Assembly (NCBI GenBank): GCA_947497065.1
Contig: CANMEQ010000001.1
Coordinates: forward strand, 324,208-388,207
Reading direction: 5' to 3'
Length of the DNA stretch: 64,000 bases
From: an uncultured Paracoccaceae bacterium
Lineage (GTDB): Bacteria > Pseudomonadota > Alphaproteobacteria > Rhodobacterales > Rhodobacteraceae
Shown here one piece after another: positions 26,551 to 34,792 of this stretch. The translations under genes and the position numbers were made by a program. Below the pieces are notes generated by a model. The model searched no databases. It saw only the letters and a program-made list of their open reading frames with translations, and was not told the DNA's origin. Numbering within the stretch: position 1 is the first letter of the stretch; every line of letters starts with the position of its first letter.

Positions 26551-26569
26551 CAATACTTGGTTCCAAAAC

Positions 26570-27061
26570 TTAACGTTTGGAGAACTGGAAGCTCTTACGG
26601 GCTTTTGCTTTACCGTATTTCTTACGCTCAACAACACGGCTGTCGCGTGTGAGGAAGCCTGCCGCTTTCAAAGAGGCGCGCAAGGATGGGTCAAACAACT
26701 GCAGTGCTTTGGAAATGCCGTGCTTAACCGCACCAGCCTGACCAGAAAGACCACCGCCTTTAACTGTCGCAACAACGTCGAACTGACCGTCAACACCAGC
26801 AACTTCAAACGGCTGACGCAGGATCATCTGCAAAACAGGACGTGCAAAGTAAACGTTCTGTTCGCGACCGTTGACTGTAACCTTACCAGAACCTGGCTTG
26901 ATCCAGACACGTGCAACAGCGTCTTTACGTTTGCCGGTCGCATAGGAACGACCGAATTCGTCTTTCACAGGCTCGCGGTGGATGGTTTCAACAGCAGGTG
27001 CCGCTTCAACGGTTTCTGCAACTGCACCCAGCTCTTCGAGGGAGTTCACTTGATCAGCCAT
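26570..27061 (-). CDS. rpsI: Ribosomal protein S9
   Basis: A 163-residue small-subunit protein. The core begins at about residue 34 ([20 protein letters not shown]) and ends with the invariant C-terminal [11 protein letters not shown] that reaches the P-site tRNA. About 30 acidic residues precede the core ([20 protein letters not shown]), an N-terminal extension often present in alphaproteobacterial S9. Its ATG overlaps the rplM stop as TAATG, so the two are translationally coupled. It is followed by a strong terminator. Confidence 0.97.
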   Translation of the reverse strand: MADQVNSLEELGAVAETVEAAPAVETIHREPVKDEFGRSYATGKRKDAVARVWIKPGSGKVTVNGREQNVYFARPVLQMILRQPFEVAGVDGQFDVVATVKGGGLSGQAGAVKHGISKALQLFDPSLRASLKAAGFLTRDSRVVERKKYGKAKARKSFQFSKR

Positions 27062-27522
27062 TATGCAGTCCTCGTGTTTTTCTTGTTCATGGACTTAACG
27101 TCGAGAACTTCAGGCTTCTGAGCCTCCATACCGTGCTCTTCGCCTGCGAAAACGCGCAGGTGAGTCATTTGCACGCGGGACAAACGGTTGCCAGGCAGCA
27201 TGCGCTTAACAGCCTGCATAACAACACGCTCAGGGTGGTCACCTTCAAGGATCTCACCAGTTGTGCGGGATTTGATGCCGCCAACAGTGCCAGTGTGCCA
27301 GTAGTTTGGCTTCTCACGCTTGTTGCCAGTCAGCTGAATTTTCTCAGCGTTGATAACGATCACGTTGTCGCCCATGTCCATGTGCGGTGTGAACGATGCT
27401 TTGTGCTTGCCGCGCAAGCGCATGGCGATAATGGAAGCCAGACGGCCCAGAACAACGCCTTCAGCGTCGATCAGGATCCATTTCTTCTCAATATCCGCCG
27501 GTGTAGCAGAAAAGGTTTTCAT
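27061..27522 (-). CDS. rplM: Ribosomal protein L13
   Basis: A 153-residue large-subunit protein, with [20 protein letters not shown] at the start, [40 protein letters not shown], and [18 protein letters not shown]. It assembles early in the 50S subunit. In E. coli L13 and S9 form the rplM-rpsI operon, and L13 represses it by binding its leader; a small GC-rich hairpin (GACCGCG/GCGG region near 27543-27560) in the leader here could play that part, but this is an inference. Confidence 0.97.
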   Translation of the reverse strand: MKTFSATPADIEKKWILIDAEGVVLGRLASIIAMRLRGKHKASFTPHMDMGDNVIVINAEKIQLTGNKREKPNYWHTGTVGGIKSRTTGEILEGDHPERVVMQAVKRMLPGNRLSRVQMTHLRVFAGEEHGMEAQKPEVLDVKSMNKKNTRTA

Positions 27523-27577
27523 GTATCTGTCCTAATGGATAAGGACCGCGTGATGCGGCCCGACATTCGATAGGGGG

Positions 27578-27606
27578 CTTTTAGTGACCCCTTCCCCCAC
27601 CGTCAA
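27578..27606 (-). promoter_or_regulatory. Predicted promoter of rplM-rpsI
   Basis: On the minus strand TTGACG (27601-27606) and TAAAAG (27578-27583) are separated by exactly 17 bases, about 55 bases before the rplM ATG. This is a good housekeeping-type match for a strongly expressed operon. Confidence 0.55.
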
Positions 27607-27671
27607 GCGCATCAATCCTAAATAAATCAAGCAAAAACAATGTGATACAAAAACGGTATTATTTTACCCCA

Positions 27672-29072
27672 TCAATTGTCGATCCGGCCGCTCGGCTGTG
27701 ACAGCAATCTGTTGATTTCATCCAGCGCCGCCGCAAATTGTGGCTCGGACACGCAAGTCCCAATCGCCAATCGCACGGCGTTGGGGGCACGCCCATCTGG
27801 CAGCACAAATTCATCAGCCGCTTTGATCAAGATACCGCGCGCTTCGCAGGCCGCAAGAAAGCTGGACGCTCGCCAGCCTTGTGGCATGGTTAACCACACA
27901 AAAGGTGCATCCTCCCGCCATTTTAGATCCCAGCCGCCCAAGACGTTCACGGTGTGGCGGACCCGCCGCGCGACGACTGCCGTCACATCGGCCCTAATCT
28001 GCGCCGCAACCCCGCTGTTTAGCATGAGTGTGCACAGGTCGGTGATGGGTTGCGCGACACCGTAATGGGCACTTTGCCCGACGTAGCGCAGCGCCGCCCC
28101 CTTGGTCTGTGGGGCCACCGCAAAGCCGAACCGCAACGCGCCGCTGATCGATTTGGTCAGCGACGAGATGTAGTAGGCCTTTTCGGGCAGCAAGGCGCGG
28201 TAGCTGGGAACGCGGGATTGGCCGGTACCGTAGCAATCGTCTTCGATGATCGTCAGGTTCAATTTGCGTGCCACATCCGCGATGGCCTGTTTCCGGGCCA
28301 TGGGGGTCGTGATGGTTGTGGGGCTGTGCACATCGGCCACTGTCAGCAACACTTGGCCGCCGTGGTTTCGGTAGGCGTGCTCTAGCGCTTCGGGGATAAT
28401 GCCATCGTCATCCATCGCAACGCCCACCACCTTGGCCCGTAACAGCCGCGCGGCGTGGCGCACGCCGGGATAGGCCAGCTCTTCGCACAAAATCACCGGT
28501 GCGGGGCCAGATAGAACGGCCATCAAGGTCAACAGACATGCATTCTGCGCGCCATTGGCCAATGTGATGTCATCGCTTGTGACAGACCCGAGATCGATAC
28601 TGTCCAGCCACCCGATAAGGGCCTCGCGGGCTTCAAGGTCTGTTTGGTCGGTCGGATAGTTGATGTGGCGACGCCGGTGAGAGCGCGCGACCTGCATCAT
28701 AGCGTCATCGATCAACACGCCCTGCCCTACATCCGGCACGCGGCTGGATCTGAAATCGGCGATGCTCTCATCTACATCGTTCACCAAGGGCACGTCTTGA
28801 ACGGGTGTCGGCCGCTCTGGCCCGGCCACGAATGTCCCGCGGCCGACCTCGGCAATCAAGCGCCCCTCGTCGGTGACCAACGAATAGGCCCGGGCGACGG
28901 TGCCCGGGGTGACACCCACCCTATAGGCCAGCTCTCGCACAGGGGGCAGTTTCGATCCTGCGGGCAATTGTCCCGATACAATTCCTTCACGGATCGCTTC
29001 GGCCAGCGCCTTGTATTTCGACTTTACCGCCGCTTTCAGCTCTGGCTGCCATTTTGTATCTGGTACAATCAT
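27672..29072 (-). CDS. MocR-type regulator (GntR HTH with aminotransferase domain)
   Basis: A 466-residue two-domain regulator. Residues about 12-85 form a GntR winged helix (ALAEAIREGIVSGQLPAGSK, LPPVRELAYRVGVTPGTVAR). The rest resembles a class I aminotransferase: IIEDDCYGTGQ and the PLP lysine in ISSLTKSISGALRFGF. MocR proteins bind PLP or an amine ligand and act mostly as transcription factors. The ATG at 29072 is preferred, since the codon for an earlier start at 29105 is TTG inside the palindromic operators. It is divergent from a DUF1127 gene across a dense set of inverted repeats, its likely operator. Confidence 0.9.
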   Translation of the reverse strand: MIVPDTKWQPELKAAVKSKYKALAEAIREGIVSGQLPAGSKLPPVRELAYRVGVTPGTVARAYSLVTDEGRLIAEVGRGTFVAGPERPTPVQDVPLVNDVDESIADFRSSRVPDVGQGVLIDDAMMQVARSHRRRHINYPTDQTDLEAREALIGWLDSIDLGSVTSDDITLANGAQNACLLTLMAVLSGPAPVILCEELAYPGVRHAARLLRAKVVGVAMDDDGIIPEALEHAYRNHGGQVLLTVADVHSPTTITTPMARKQAIADVARKLNLTIIEDDCYGTGQSRVPSYRALLPEKAYYISSLTKSISGALRFGFAVAPQTKGAALRYVGQSAHYGVAQPITDLCTLMLNSGVAAQIRADVTAVVARRVRHTVNVLGGWDLKWREDAPFVWLTMPQGWRASSFLAACEARGILIKAADEFVLPDGRAPNAVRLAIGTCVSEPQFAAALDEINRLLSQPSGRIDN

Positions 29073-29141
29073 TTCATTTACCGACTCAATTTGGGTTTGT
29101 ATCAATGTATTGCGCTACAATGGCGCATTGTATTGATACAA
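29054..29141. promoter_or_regulatory. Cluster of TACAAT-type inverted repeats between mocR and DUF1127 gene
   Basis: Three perfect dyads share the half-site TTGTA/TACAA: TTGTATCAAT and ATTGATACAA (29097-29106 and 29132-29141, 25 bases apart); TACAATG-GCG-CATTGTA (29116-29132) nested within it; and TTGTA-TCTGG-TACAA (29054-29068) just inside the mocR start. They fill the spacer between mocR and the divergent DUF1127 gene. The arrangement fits binding by the MocR GntR domain with both autoregulation and control of the neighbour (inference). Confidence 0.65.
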
Positions 29142-29168
29142 TCAACCCGTGACCCGAAGGAGTTTCCC

Positions 29169-29396
29169 ATGTCACATATCGAAAACCTATCCCGCCTGTC
29201 CGTTCTGTCTGGTGAACAGCGTCTTCCTGCGCTGGCCAACCTGGCCGTGGCTTTCGCGGTACTGGTGACGACGTGGGATAAGCGCCGAAAAACCCGTACG
29301 CATTTGGCCAAGCTGCCACCGCATCTGCACAAGGATATTGGCATTGATGCAATAACCGCGCGCTATGAGGCCAGCAAACCCTTCTGGCAGCACTAA
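29169..29396 (+). CDS. DUF1127-family small protein
   Basis: A 75-residue basic protein with the DUF1127 pattern near the C-terminus: WDKRRKTRTHLAKLPPHLHKDIGIDA. DUF1127 proteins are small, common in alphaproteobacteria, and in several species have been linked to RNA binding, carbon/nitrogen balance or phosphate stress. The N-terminal half is a mild amphipathic/hydrophobic stretch. The ATG at 29169 follows GAAGGAG. It is divergent from mocR and probably controlled by it. A terminator follows directly. Confidence 0.88.
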   Translation: MSHIENLSRLSVLSGEQRLPALANLAVAFAVLVTTWDKRRKTRTHLAKLPPHLHKDIGIDAITARYEASKPFWQH

Positions 29397-29419
29397 CCCT
29401 ATTTTCGTTCTTCCTGACT

Positions 29420-29460
29420 GGGCTGGTCTTTCCGATACCTCGGGGACCGGCCCCTTTTTT
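29420..29460 (+). terminator. Terminator of the DUF1127 gene
   Basis: Arms GGGCTGGTC (29420-29428) and GACCGGCCC (29445-29453), one G-U pair, are followed by six T residues (29455-29460). Confidence 0.85.
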
Positions 29461-29472
29461 ATGCTCCGTCTC

Positions 29473-29895
29473 TCATTTTATGGGCGGAATGGAATAGGTC
29501 AGCGCCGCACGGGCAACGGGCGCGTCTTCGCGCCCCTCTGAATACAAGCGCCCCTCGCAGACGGCCAAGCTGCGCCCCAGTTTCAACAGCTCCATCCGGC
29601 ACAGCACACGGCCCGGAGCCGGTTTGCGCATGAAATCGATAGAGCAATTTGTGGTCACCGCAAGGGCCACAGGCCCCAAGGCGGCCAAGATCAAAAGATA
29701 GGCCGTCACATCGGCCAGCCCGAACATGGATGGGCCAGAGACCGTTCCACCGGGGCGCAAATGCTGGGTCGTGGCGTTCAGCGCGACGGTGATAAACGGG
29801 GGCGTAATCTCGACGATTTCAAAATCATCGCCGACTTGCGGAAACTCCGCCTTTAAAAAAGCGTCAATTTCAGCGCGGTTCATCTTCATTTCCAT
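29473..29895 (-). CDS. PaaI/hot-dog-fold thioesterase
   Basis: A 140-residue hot-dog fold acyl-CoA thioesterase of the PaaI/YigI group. The centre shows LRPGGTVSGPSMFGLADVTAYLL, the helix with the Asp usually involved in catalysis, and ALAVTTNCSIDFMRKPAPGR follows. The substrate is likely an acyl-CoA released from aromatic or fatty-acid catabolism. It starts 60 bases from the divergent enoyl-CoA hydratase-like gene, so both may use one regulatory region. Confidence 0.85.
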   Translation of the reverse strand: MEMKMNRAEIDAFLKAEFPQVGDDFEIVEITPPFITVALNATTQHLRPGGTVSGPSMFGLADVTAYLLILAALGPVALAVTTNCSIDFMRKPAPGRVLCRMELLKLGRSLAVCEGRLYSEGREDAPVARAALTYSIPPIK

Positions 29896-29955
29896 AGCGT
29901 CCTCCCCTGTTCGCGCCTAACGTTGTGGCACCTTGCCTAAGATGAGACAATTGAA

Positions 29956-30738
29956 ATGGCGTTATTGAACCGTACGGACACTGATGGGATTGCCCATCTG
30001 GAACTGAACAGCCCGCAAAACCTGAACGCGCTGAGCCTCGATATGTTGGCGGCGTTTCAGCGCGAAGTGGACGCGCTTCAGGTGGATCCCAGCGTGCGGG
30101 TTGTGATCGTATCAGGTGCGGGGCATGTCTTTTGTGCAGGTCATAACTTGAAGGAGATGCAGGCCGCACGGCAAGACAGCGACGGCGGCACCGCCGCTTG
30201 GCAGCATCTGTTCGAGCGCTGCGCGCATCTGATGCAATCGCTGCAGGCCCTGCCTCAGCCTGTGATCGCCCAAGTCCACGGCATCGCAACGGCGGCGGGT
30301 TGCCAACTTGTGGCGAGTTGCGACATGGCTGTGGCGGCGGAAACGACACGGTTTGGCGTGAATGGGGTGAACATAGGGTTGTTTTGTTCAACGCCCATGG
30401 TCGCCTTGACCCGCAACATCCCGCGCAAACAGGCCTTTGAAATGCTGACGACAGGCCGGTTTTTATTGGCGTCGGAGGCGCGCGAGATTGGATTGATCAA
30501 CCGCGCGGTCCCCGATGAGGCGCTGGCAGCCGAGACCCTTGAGCTGGCACGCACTGTGGCGGACAAATTGGCCGTGGCTGTGAAAATCGGCAAGCAGGCC
30601 TTTTATGAGCAAGCGCAAATGACCACCCGTGAGGCCTATTCTTACACGGGGGCTGTGATGGTCGAGAACATGCAGCATCCGCAAACGGACGAAGGGATTG
30701 CTGCGTTTTTGGAAAAACGCCCCCCCGATTGGGGCTAA
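29956..30738 (+). CDS. Enoyl-CoA hydratase/isomerase-family protein (ECHDC3-like)
   Basis: A 260-residue crotonase-fold protein with CoA-binding region GAGHVFCAGHNLKEM. The oxyanion and catalytic region reads GIATAAGCQLVASCDMAVAA then FGVNGVNIGLFCS. The two glutamates of classical enoyl-CoA hydratase (in GGGCEL and PEINLG) are Gln117 and Gly137 here. This is the pattern of the ECHDC3-like branch, whose reaction is not well defined. It is divergent from a thioesterase and converges on an MFS gene with interlocked stop codons (4-base overlap). Confidence 0.85.
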   Translation: MALLNRTDTDGIAHLELNSPQNLNALSLDMLAAFQREVDALQVDPSVRVVIVSGAGHVFCAGHNLKEMQAARQDSDGGTAAWQHLFERCAHLMQSLQALPQPVIAQVHGIATAAGCQLVASCDMAVAAETTRFGVNGVNIGLFCSTPMVALTRNIPRKQAFEMLTTGRFLLASEAREIGLINRAVPDEALAAETLELARTVADKLAVAVKIGKQAFYEQAQMTTREAYSYTGAVMVENMQHPQTDEGIAAFLEKRPPDWG

Positions 30739-31922
30739 TCGTTCATACGGCGCAACCAAAACACGCCGCAGCTGCCGACCAGCAAAATGATGATGGATGC
30801 GGTGATCATCGACGCGGCCCCGCCGACGCCAAACAGAATGCCCCCCAGTAAGGGGGCAGCGGCCCCTGCCATCAAGGGCATCACCTGAATGCTTCCGGCG
30901 ATAGCACCATAGGCATTTTTGCCCATCACATCCGCAATGATCACGGGGCGCACGATGGTCATGATCCCAATCGCGGCCCCTTGCAGCAGCGCAAAGCCGA
31001 ACACCAACGGCACGGCGAGCCCTGCAATCAAAAGGCAAAGGGCACCGGCGAACATTGTTGTCAGGCACAGGCCCAAGACGGTCCAGTTTGAGGCGACAGT
31101 GTCATACCGCATCAGGATCAAGCGCCCTGCGACCTGCGCGGGCCCCACGCAGGAGGCGGCGATCACGGCCATTCGGGCGCTGGCGCCGAGGTCTGCGAAC
31201 ATCGGGATAATGAACGCAATCATCATCCAATGGTTCAGGGACAACGTCGCTAAGACCAGCCCCAAGACCCAGAATTTCAAGCTGCGGAGGCCTGTCCATA
31301 AGGCTGCTGCCTCGAGCTTTTTGTCTTGGGGTGTTTGCTGCAGCGCACCTTGGCGCAAGATGCCCGTCGCGTAGTAATTCAACGGGGTTTGCACCAGTAA
31401 AACAACGGCGGCGGCGATCAAAACGGTGACGCGCCAGCCAAAGCTTTCGGCCAACAGCGCGGCTGCGGGAAAGGAAATGGTGGAGGCAAACCCCGCCACC
31501 AACGTCACGCGGATGATCGCGGCGCGGGCTTCATCCCCCATTCGGCGGATGATCAGGGCGAAACAAACCTCATAGAGAGCCGCGGCTTGTGACACGCCCA
31601 GCAGCGCCCATGCGGCGATATAGGCGGCGTGGTTTTCGATCTGGGACAGGCCGATGAGCGCCATCGCGCCCACGATTGACCCACCGGTAAGAAGGAGCTG
31701 GCCAAAGCCACGATCGATCAGCCGCCCCATCAGCGGTGCCAAAACCCCCGAGATCACAATCGCCACGGTGGGCCCCACGGCCAAACGGGCTTTGGTCCAG
31801 CCCAGATCGTCGGACCATTGCACGACAAGCGCCGAAAAAATGTAGTAAAGACAGGCGTATCCGAGCGTTTGTGTCACAGCCAGGATCCAGATTGCTCTCG
31901 CTGTGACGGTGCTCTGTGTCAT
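30735..31922 (-). CDS. MFS transporter
   Basis: A 395-residue major-facilitator protein with about twelve hydrophobic segments. The between-helix loop after the second helix (LMGRLIDRGFGQLLLTGG) and the corresponding C-terminal half are visible. The substrate is not clear. It converges on the enoyl-CoA hydratase-like gene with only 4 bases of overlap. It lies 2 bases after the M32 peptidase stop, so the two are probably co-transcribed. Confidence 0.88.
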   Translation of the reverse strand: MTQSTVTARAIWILAVTQTLGYACLYYIFSALVVQWSDDLGWTKARLAVGPTVAIVISGVLAPLMGRLIDRGFGQLLLTGGSIVGAMALIGLSQIENHAAYIAAWALLGVSQAAALYEVCFALIIRRMGDEARAAIIRVTLVAGFASTISFPAAALLAESFGWRVTVLIAAAVVLLVQTPLNYYATGILRQGALQQTPQDKKLEAAALWTGLRSLKFWVLGLVLATLSLNHWMMIAFIIPMFADLGASARMAVIAASCVGPAQVAGRLILMRYDTVASNWTVLGLCLTTMFAGALCLLIAGLAVPLVFGFALLQGAAIGIMTIVRPVIIADVMGKNAYGAIAGSIQVMPLMAGAAAPLLGGILFGVGGAASMITASIIILLVGSCGVFWLRRMND

Positions 31923-31924
31923 GT

Positions 31925-33394
31925 CTAAAGTCCGTAGATACCGTTGAATTTCTCTTCGAGGTAGGACAGCAACGGGGCCTCGCTTGGGGTTTGCCCGCTG
32001 GCCCGTGTGATCAGGTCTTTGGGGGCGTACAACCCGCCGTGACGTTGCAGGTTTTCTTTCAGCCAGGTTGTGGCTGGTGTTGTGTCACCTGCGGCAAGGT
32101 TGCTGTCCAGATCCGGCAAAGCGCCGAGCATGGCCTCGTTGAGGCATCCGGCATAGACGTTGCCCAAGCTGTAGGTTGGGAAGTAACCGAACAGGCCGAC
32201 GGACCAATGGACATCTTGCAAAACGCCGTTGCTGGCCTTGTCTACGGCGAAGCCAAAGTCCGCCTCGAACCGTTCGTTCCACGCGGCCTCTAGGTCGTCC
32301 ACTTCGATGTCGCGGGCGATGAGGGCGCGTTCGAGGTCGAACCGCAGCAGCACATGCAGGTTGTATTGTACTTCGTCCGCTTCGGTGCGGATGTAGCCGT
32401 TTTGAACGCGGTTGACCGTGCCGTAGAAGGCCTCTTCGTTGGGGATACCGAAATCGCCAAAGGCGTCGCGCATCTGACAGTAGAGCCAGCCTGTGAAGGC
32501 GCGGCTGCGGCCGATCTGGTTTTCGTAGATGCGGCTTTGGCTTTCGTGCACGCCCATGGAGACGCCGCCGCCTAGCGGGGTCAGCAAGTAGCGTTTGTCG
32601 ATGCCTTGTTCGTAGCAGGCGTGGCCCACTTCGTGAATTGTTGAGTAAATACAGTTGAATGGGTCGGTTTCGCTGGTGCGGGTGGTGATGCGCACGTCGA
32701 GGCCAGAGCCGCTGGAGAAGGGATGCACCGCCTTATCGACGCGGCCTGCCCCCATGTCGTAGCCAAAGGTTTTGGCGATCTGACGGGTCAGTTTCATTTG
32801 GGCGTTTTCGTCAAATGTGCCTGTCAGGGGCGCCGGTGCTGGGGCATCCAGCACCGCAGCGCGCAAGGCCACCAGACGCGGGCGCAGGGCGTCAAACATC
32901 GCGGAGAGTTCTGCGGCTGTGGCGCCTGGTTCGTAGTCGTCGAGCATGGCGTCATAGACATCACCGCCGGCTGAGAGGGCCGCGCCCTCTTCGCGTTTGA
33001 GGGATACCACTTCGCGCAAAACTGGAGAAAAGGCTGCGAAATCATCGGCTTCGCGGGCTTCTGCCCATTTACCTTGGGCCTGCGAGGTGACGCGGGCGAT
33101 TTCACTGGCGAGGTTGGCGGGCACTTTGCTGGCGCGGGTATAGGCCCGTTTGATCTCGCGCAACTGGGCCACTTCGACATCGCCGGAGGTTTCCGCTTCG
33201 GCCAGCCAATCGGCTACGCGCGGGTCGGTGCGGCGGGCGTGCAGGACCGCTTCCATGGCGGCCATTTCTTCGCTGCGCTGGGGGGCTGCGTCGCGGGGCA
33301 TGACCGTTTCTTGGTCCCAGCCCAGACGGCCAGCAACCTGCCCTAGGGCTTGGGTTTCACGTTCGAAGGCCATCAGGTCGTCGTAGGCTGCCAT
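31925..33394 (-). CDS. M32-family metallocarboxypeptidase
   Basis: A 489-residue zinc carboxypeptidase of the thermostable Taq type (M32). The zinc motif HEVGH is present in STIHEVGHACYEQGI, followed by the glutamate helix MGVHESQSRIYENQIGRS. The family C-terminal ESQSR and the GYFPTYSLGNVYAGCL motif are also clear. It removes C-terminal residues from peptides in the cytosol. It is separated from ctaA by 4 bases, which implies a ctaA-M32-MFS transcript. Confidence 0.92.
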   Translation of the reverse strand: MAAYDDLMAFERETQALGQVAGRLGWDQETVMPRDAAPQRSEEMAAMEAVLHARRTDPRVADWLAEAETSGDVEVAQLREIKRAYTRASKVPANLASEIARVTSQAQGKWAEAREADDFAAFSPVLREVVSLKREEGAALSAGGDVYDAMLDDYEPGATAAELSAMFDALRPRLVALRAAVLDAPAPAPLTGTFDENAQMKLTRQIAKTFGYDMGAGRVDKAVHPFSSGSGLDVRITTRTSETDPFNCIYSTIHEVGHACYEQGIDKRYLLTPLGGGVSMGVHESQSRIYENQIGRSRAFTGWLYCQMRDAFGDFGIPNEEAFYGTVNRVQNGYIRTEADEVQYNLHVLLRFDLERALIARDIEVDDLEAAWNERFEADFGFAVDKASNGVLQDVHWSVGLFGYFPTYSLGNVYAGCLNEAMLGALPDLDSNLAAGDTTPATTWLKENLQRHGGLYAPKDLITRASGQTPSEAPLLSYLEEKFNGIYGL

Positions 33395-33398
33395 GTCA

Positions 33399-34535
33399 TT
33401 ATCCCCTTACGGATTGTGCAAGCGGGTAGCGCGCCAAATAGCGGCCCCGCAGAAGGGCGACCCACAACAGGATCGCGGTAAATTGGTGGACGATTGCGAT
33501 GTGAACCGGTGCGGAATAGAGCACCGTTGCGATGCCGATGAGCATCTGCAGGGTCATCAGGGCCAAGACCACATTGAAGGCAAACCGCGTTTGGATATTG
33601 GGCGAGCTGCGCGCGCGGCGCCAGACGATAATACCAAACAAAAACAACAGGTAGCCAGACATACGGTGCACGAATTGCACAAGGCCAGCGTCCTCGAAAA
33701 AGTTGCGCCAAACAGGGGTGAGCTGGAAGGGATCAGGGGGGAAGAACCCGCCGCCCATGGAAGGCCATGTTGGGAAGGCGCGGCCTGCGTCGATGCCGGC
33801 GACGAGTGCGCCCAGAAGGATTTGCAGGAAGGCGAAATGCAGCAGGCCGGTGGAGAGCGAGAACAGCTTTGCCTCGCCTGCCCTGCGGGCCTGCATCAGA
33901 TCAGCTTCGCGGCGACCAAGGAGGAACACATACCAGGCAATGAACCCAAGGATCACGAAGGCCAGCCCAAGGTGCGTGGCGAGGCGGTAGGAGGCCACAT
34001 CAAGCATGCCATCTTGGAGGCCGGAGTGGACCATCCACCAGCCGATGGCCCCTTGCAAACCGCCCAAACCGCCGAGCAAAAGAAGACGGCCTGTCCAGCC
34101 TGTTGGGATTTTGCGGGCCACGAGAAAGCCGAAAAATCCGAGGGCCCAGACGAGGCCGATCATCCGGCCCAACTGGCGGTGGCCCCATTCCCACCAATAG
34201 ATTACTTTGAATTCCGCCAAGGACATGCCTTGGTTTTGTTCAATATATTCAGGGATTTGTTTGTAGGCTTCGAATTCAGCATCCCAGTCTGCCGCGTTCA
34301 ACGGTGGGACGGAGCCAGAGAGCGGTGCCCATTCGGTGATCGATAGGCCGCTGTCGGTGAGACGGGTCAGGCCGCCCACGGTGATCATCACCACGACCAT
34401 CGCAAACAGGATCATCAACCAGATCCGGATGCCGCCACGGGCGCCGCGCGATTTCGCGTCAATTGCGCCAGTTGTGGCGACGGGCTTTTGGGTGTCCGAA
34501 ACCTCTTCGAAAATACTGCGTGGTTTGGTGGCCAT
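33399..34535 (-). CDS. ctaA: Heme A synthase
   Basis: A 378-residue CtaA/Cox15-type enzyme with eight hydrophobic segments that oxidises the C8 methyl of heme O to the formyl of heme A for cytochrome aa3. Conserved His residues lie in YWWEWGHRQLGRMIG and in QFVHRMSGYLLF and VHQFTAI. The ATG at 34535 has a GAGG ribosome-binding site 7 bases before it, so it is preferred to the ATG at 34547. A promoter-like pair lies 28 bases upstream. The long 5' spacer contains an inverted repeat. Confidence 0.92.
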   Translation of the reverse strand: MATKPRSIFEEVSDTQKPVATTGAIDAKSRGARGGIRIWLMILFAMVVVMITVGGLTRLTDSGLSITEWAPLSGSVPPLNAADWDAEFEAYKQIPEYIEQNQGMSLAEFKVIYWWEWGHRQLGRMIGLVWALGFFGFLVARKIPTGWTGRLLLLGGLGGLQGAIGWWMVHSGLQDGMLDVASYRLATHLGLAFVILGFIAWYVFLLGRREADLMQARRAGEAKLFSLSTGLLHFAFLQILLGALVAGIDAGRAFPTWPSMGGGFFPPDPFQLTPVWRNFFEDAGLVQFVHRMSGYLLFLFGIIVWRRARSSPNIQTRFAFNVVLALMTLQMLIGIATVLYSAPVHIAIVHQFTAILLWVALLRGRYLARYPLAQSVRG

Positions 34536-34562
34536 TTTGAACCTCATCTGCGTCTTGGGGGC

Positions 34563-34591
34563 AAACTATGCCGCGCCCCCTGAATGGGCAA
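34563..34591 (-). promoter_or_regulatory. Predicted promoter of ctaA
   Basis: On the minus strand TTGCCC (34586-34591) and TAGTTT (34563-34568) are spaced by exactly 17 bases. The -10 ends 28 bases before the ctaA ATG. Confidence 0.5.
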
Positions 34592-34726
34592 GCCAAAGTG
34601 CCAATGGGTCGCAGGGAAAGCGGAAATGATGAACGGGGCGCGCGGCAGCAACGGCTGAAGCGGCGCGAATCGAAGATTAATGCCTTGTTTTTAGGCCTTT
34701 TGCGGCAGGCACAGCCCGTACACAGG

Positions 34727-34745
34727 CTGTACACATCCTGTACAG
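34727..34745. promoter_or_regulatory. TGTACA inverted repeat upstream of ctaA
   Basis: CTGTACA and TGTACAG arms with a 5-base spacer form a perfect dyad (34727-34745), next to a third GTACA copy at about 34718-34722. It lies between trmJ and the ctaA promoter. Binding of a dimeric regulator is an inference. The gap 34536-34792 holds no convincing gene; a 91-codon frame across 34459-34734 is non-coding in character. Confidence 0.35.
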
Positions 34746-34792
34746 CCGCGATGCACCCGCGCGTGGGGTTAAGGCACCGCGCGGTGGATTTG

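Noticed and set aside
34459-34734. A 91-codon minus-strand frame upstream of and overlapping ctaA.
   Set aside because: It overlaps ctaA in another frame, is Arg/Cys/Pro-rich without motif, and has no ribosome-binding site.
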